In this document: in pieces, positions 61,715 through 64,000 of the stretch
How positions within the stretch are numbered: position 1 is the first letter of the stretch
Layout of the letters: each line of letters begins with the position of its first letter
Assembly (NCBI RefSeq): GCF_030690725.1
Contig: NZ_JAUYGD010000069.1
Location: forward strand, 22,606 to 86,605
Direction of reading: 5' to 3'
From: Pseudomonas sp.
GTDB taxonomy: Bacteria; Pseudomonadota; Gammaproteobacteria; Pseudomonadales; Pseudomonadaceae
DNA: 64,000 nucleotides
The notes under the pieces: generated by a model
Told to the model about the DNA's origin: nothing
Databases searched by the model: none
What the model saw: only the letters and a program-made list of their open reading frames with translations
Position numbers and translations under genes: made by a program

Positions 61715-61730
61715 AGCAAGTGTTATGCCA
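61715..61730 (-). promoter_or_regulatory. Sigma-54 promoter of fliLMNOPQR-flhB
   Basis: On the minus strand TGGCATAACACTTGCT fits the RpoN consensus TGGCAC-N5-TTGC closely, with GG and GC ten bases apart. It lies 51-66 bp before the fliL start. FleQ/RpoN control of this operon is known in P. aeruginosa. Confidence 0.85.
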
Positions 61731-61811
61731 GTCTGTTAACAAACCTGCTCAGTACGGGTGGCCCAGCACCTGCGGGTGATATGGCCAAGGCATTAGATAA
61801 ACCCACGCCCC

Positions 61812-61850
61812 AAAAAAATCGCCCAGCTCCCACACAATGGGAGCCGGGCG
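61812..61850 (-). terminator. Rho-independent terminator after fliK
   Basis: CGCCCAGCTCCCA (61820-61832) pairs with TGGGAGCCGGGCG (61838-61850) with a single mismatch around a 5-base loop. A run of seven As at 61812-61818 gives a U-run on the minus strand. It ends the fliK transcript, so fliL needs its own promoter, which is present. Confidence 0.88.
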
Positions 61851-61897
61851 AAATGCAGTTTAGATCAGTGGGGCAAGCAACTACAGCAGCAAGCGCT

Positions 61898-63145
61898 CTA
61901 TGCGTAGTAATCGACCAAGCCACGAGCACTCACTGATGTCGTGCGAGCCGCTTCGGCAGCGTTCGAATGCAGTTCCTCATCCGCGCCGAGCAATTCACTG
62001 GAGGCGCCACCGCGACCTTTACCACCATCGCCCTCCTGCCCTTGCCAGCCACGGCTGAGCGACTGATCGGAGACGTTCACGTCCAGCTGGTTCATGCCCT
62101 GCTGGGCGAACAGCTCACGTAGGCGGTGCATCTGCGAATCCAGCGCCTCACGCACCCCGGCATGCGGGCTGGCGAAGGTGACCTGGCTCTGCTCCTGGTT
62201 GACGCTGATACGCACTTCCAGACGGCCCAGCTCAGCTGGATCAAGCTGAATCTCGGCAGACTTGAGGTTCTGGCTGGACATCACCATCACCCGATCCACC
62301 ACCGCTTCACTCCAACCGCCCTGCTGCATGGGCACCGGCTGCCCAACCACCACCGGCGCGCGGGCGGACAGCGGGGTCTGTTGAGCAATGGCCTGGCTCA
62401 GCGCATTCAGCTTGCTGACAAAGTTTTCCGGCGTATTGTTCGCCGTACCTTCCTTCAGCGCTTCAAGGCCTTTGCCGGTAAGAGCTTCGAGCTTTAATTC
62501 CGGCAGCTCCAGGGCATCGTCTTCTACTGGTACTTCATCCTGTACAACCTGACTGGCCAGCAAACTCTGGCTGACGCTTTGCGCCTGCGCTGAGGGGGTC
62601 GCTGCCTGGTCGGACTGCAGCTTTTCCTTAGCCCCCATCTCCAAAGCCATACGAACGGCCGGCAACTGGTTAAGTGCATCCAGCTCAGGATCAAAGCTGG
62701 CCTCGGTCATGCTCGCCGGGCCCGAGCCGGTCAGGCTGGTCGTAGCCACGGGCAGCATGTCGCTGACGGTTGTCAGCTCTTCGCTTTCCTCGGGGGGCAA
62801 CTCACCGGTAATGCCCAACAACAGCAACGGATCAAGCACAACACCTTCAACAGTCGGCTCGCTCGGCAAAGGCTTGCCGCTATCGGCAAGCCCGCTCTGC
62901 CCAGCAGCGGCAAGGGCCTGTGCATCCTCACTTGGTTTTTCCGCCGGTTTACTCTCCCGTGCGGGCTTAGCAGATGCATCGCTGCGCTCGGAGGCCTTGG
63001 CCTGACGCTCTCTGGCATATACCTGAGAGAAGCTGGAAGCCTCATTTCTATTAGGCTGCGCGGGTTTTTCAGGCGGTTTTGATGCAGCAGCCCTGGGCTT
63101 TACTTCAGGTGCCGACTTGAGCAGCAGATCGGGGGCAACGGACAT
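61898..63145 (-). CDS. fliK: Flagellar hook-length control protein FliK
   Basis: FliK measures hook length and signals FlhB to switch substrates. The 415-residue protein has a low-complexity Ala/Ser/Lys/Pro N-terminal ruler part. The C-terminal Flg_hook domain (about 300-385: WSEAVVDRVMVMSSQNLKSAEIQLDPAELGRLEVRISV, then VTFASPHAGVREALDSQMHRLRELFAQQG) is complete. It has its own sigma-54 promoter and a terminator, so it is probably a single-gene unit. Confidence 0.95.
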   Translation of the reverse strand: MSVAPDLLLKSAPEVKPRAAASKPPEKPAQPNRNEASSFSQVYARERQAKASERSDASAKPARESKPAEKPSEDAQALAAAGQSGLADSGKPLPSEPTVEGVVLDPLLLLGITGELPPEESEELTTVSDMLPVATTSLTGSGPASMTEASFDPELDALNQLPAVRMALEMGAKEKLQSDQAATPSAQAQSVSQSLLASQVVQDEVPVEDDALELPELKLEALTGKGLEALKEGTANNTPENFVSKLNALSQAIAQQTPLSARAPVVVGQPVPMQQGGWSEAVVDRVMVMSSQNLKSAEIQLDPAELGRLEVRISVNQEQSQVTFASPHAGVREALDSQMHRLRELFAQQGMNQLDVNVSDQSLSRGWQGQEGDGGKGRGGASSELLGADEELHSNAAEAARTTSVSARGLVDYYA

Positions 63146-63183
63146 GGATACTCTCCGTTCGGGGTTGGTCGTGCGGAGAGTTT

Positions 63184-63200
63184 TGCAAGGCGCGGGCCAA
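63184..63200 (-). promoter_or_regulatory. Sigma-54 promoter of fliK
   Basis: On the minus strand TTGGCCCGCGCCTTGCA has GG and GC exactly ten bases apart, followed by AAAA. It ends 39 bp before the fliK start. The -24 half lies inside the palindrome at 63192-63213. Confidence 0.72.
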
Positions 63201-63213
63201 CTTGTTGGCCCGC
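63192..63213. repeat. 22-bp palindrome overlapping the fliK promoter
   Basis: GCGGGCCAAC (63192-63201), TT and GTTGGCCCGC (63204-63213) are perfect 10-bp arms. The site is downstream of hptB and overlaps the fliK -24 element. It may be a terminator hairpin for the hsbR-hptB transcript, although no U-run follows, or a protein site at the promoter. Confidence 0.7.
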
Positions 63214-63260
63214 AGGTTCAGCAGGGGGAAATACAGCAACTTGGGACACAAGCAGCAAGA

Positions 63261-63614
63261 CTAGTGCCGATAACGCTGACGTTCGGATTTAAGCAGGATG
63301 CGCACAATGGCAAATTCACGCTCAATCTGCTCGACCAGCTCAGGGGCCTGTTCCAACTGCTCGCGCCGCCCGGCCTCCTCCAGCTGCTTGCACAGCCCAG
63401 CCAGCATCAGCGCGCCCATATTGCTGCAGCTGCCTTTAAAGCTGTGCGCCGCCAGGCGCAAGCTCTGCGCATCGGCCGCCCGCTCAGCCTGACGCAGCAC
63501 CAACAGGCGCTCTTCGGAGTCGATCAGGAAGGTATCCAGCAGCACCGGGTATTCATCTTCCATGACGTCCTGCAAAGCCGCCAATACTGCGCTATCAAGG
63601 TGAATATCGGACAA
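63261..63614 (-). CDS. hptB: Histidine phosphotransfer protein HptB
   Basis: The 117-residue Hpt protein has the phospho-histidine His57 in AAHSFKGSCSNMG. In Pseudomonas, HptB takes phosphate from several hybrid sensors and passes it to HsbR, steering the HsbA anti-anti-sigma partner switch that balances swimming and biofilm. The neighbouring partial HsbR-type gene supports the assignment. It lies between that gene (30 bp) and fliK. Confidence 0.9.
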   Translation of the reverse strand: MSDIHLDSAVLAALQDVMEDEYPVLLDTFLIDSEERLLVLRQAERAADAQSLRLAAHSFKGSCSNMGALMLAGLCKQLEEAGRREQLEQAPELVEQIEREFAIVRILLKSERQRYRH

Positions 63615-63644
63615 CTGCTCGCTCCCCTGGCGTATTGCCTTGGA

Positions 63645-64000
63645 TTATGCCCCAGGCAACCAGGAAAACTCCACGCGCACCCCCGGTTCGCCGTCGCCCC
63701 AACTGCAACGCTCACTCAGTTGTCTGACCAGCGCCAGCCCGCGACCGCTCAAGCTATGGGCATCGCGGGGTTCCACCGGTAATTGCTGGGCATCGAAGCC
63801 CGAACCGCTGTCTTCGACCCGGACGATCAAGCGCCCGCCCGCACCCTCGGGCAGCAATTGCAGATGAAAGCGCACAAAGCCGTCGGTCAGCGCAGCCAGC
63901 CTTACGCTGCGCTGGCGATAATACTCGGCAAACCCTTCGGCATTGGCCTTGAGCGCCGAATCAAGGCCCAGCACGCCATGCTCCAGCGCATTCGAATACA
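63645..64000 (-). CDS. hsbR: HsbR-type response regulator, C-terminal kinase domain (partial, 5' end outside window)
   Basis: About 118 codons are present and the frame is open to the right edge. The visible part is a GHKL/SpoIIAB-type ATPase domain. It has the N-box YSNALEHGVLG at the cut edge, DSGSGFD, and SLSGRGLALVRQLSERCSW (G-box). In HsbR this anti-sigma kinase domain follows a receiver and a PP2C phosphatase domain, both of which would lie outside the window. Assignment rests on this domain plus the adjacent hptB. Confidence 0.8.
   Translation of the reverse strand, partial: YSNALEHGVLGLDSALKANAEGFAEYYRQRSVRLAALTDGFVRFHLQLLPEGAGGRLIVRVEDSGSGFDAQQLPVEPRDAHSLSGRGLALVRQLSERCSWGDGEPGVRVEFSWLPGA

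Overview
The window is chromosomal DNA of a motile gammaproteobacterium, almost certainly a Pseudomonas in the broad sense. The evidence is protein-level likeness to P. aeruginosa and P. putida (LeuBCD, Asd, UvrB, GltX, FliA, FleN, CheZ), Pseudomonas gene order, and the polar-flagellum set FleN, FlhF, MotCD and ParC/ParP. GC is high, so long spurious frames lie opposite most genes. These calls come from reading the sequence; no database search was run.

Region 1 (1-6.5 kb): a minus-strand leucine and aspartate-family block, leuC-leuD-leuB-asd, followed by a USG-1-type Asd paralogue that lacks the catalytic cysteine and runs off the left edge. A divergent LysR regulator faces leuC across a perfect T-N11-A inverted repeat.

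Region 2 (6.5-19.4 kb): a five-PAS GGDEF-EAL protein preceded by a tiny overlapping reading frame; ibpA with a sigma-32 promoter and a ROSE-like thermometer; an SDR oxidoreductase; dusC; an Entner-Doudoroff set (pgl, edd, eda) with a thioesterase; a 7TM-DISM diguanylate cyclase; and an alpha/beta hydrolase with a TetR regulator that has a clear 30-bp operator.

Region 3 (19.5-26.7 kb): tRNA-Glu and tRNA-Ala (two each, alternating), gltX, an EamA exporter, a REP-type inverted repeat, uvrB, an aromatic-type aminotransferase, then tRNA-Asn, tRNA-Pro and a decayed tRNA-Lys.

Region 4 (26.7-32.9 kb): an envelope-related accessory stretch holding a DUF2061 protein, a membrane GH17 enzyme, two membrane or exported proteins of unknown role, an exported alpha/beta hydrolase translationally coupled to an MlaA/VacJ-like protein, a metal-type MerR regulator and a small lipoprotein.

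Region 5 (32.9-42 kb): a tightly overlapping ccmABCDEFGHI operon for cytochrome c maturation. Divergent to it is a pair encoding a FliK-like and an FlhB-C-terminal-like protein.

Region 6 (42-64 kb): one long minus-strand flagellar and chemotaxis block. In transcription order it runs hsbR (partial)-hptB-fliK-fliLMNOPQR-flhB-flhA-flhF-fleN-fliA-cheYZAB-motCD-parC-parP-cheW-DUF2802. Three good GG-N10-GC sigma-54 promoters precede fliK, fliL and flhA, as expected for FleQ/RpoN control.

The window is mostly core genome. I found no clear new defence system, mobile element or CRISPR array. The most unusual items are regulatory or architectural: palindromes at gene ends and promoters, the small upstream frame, tandem repeats in CheA, the FliK/FlhB-like pair, the decayed tRNA at a region boundary, and the Entner-Doudoroff gene arrangement.
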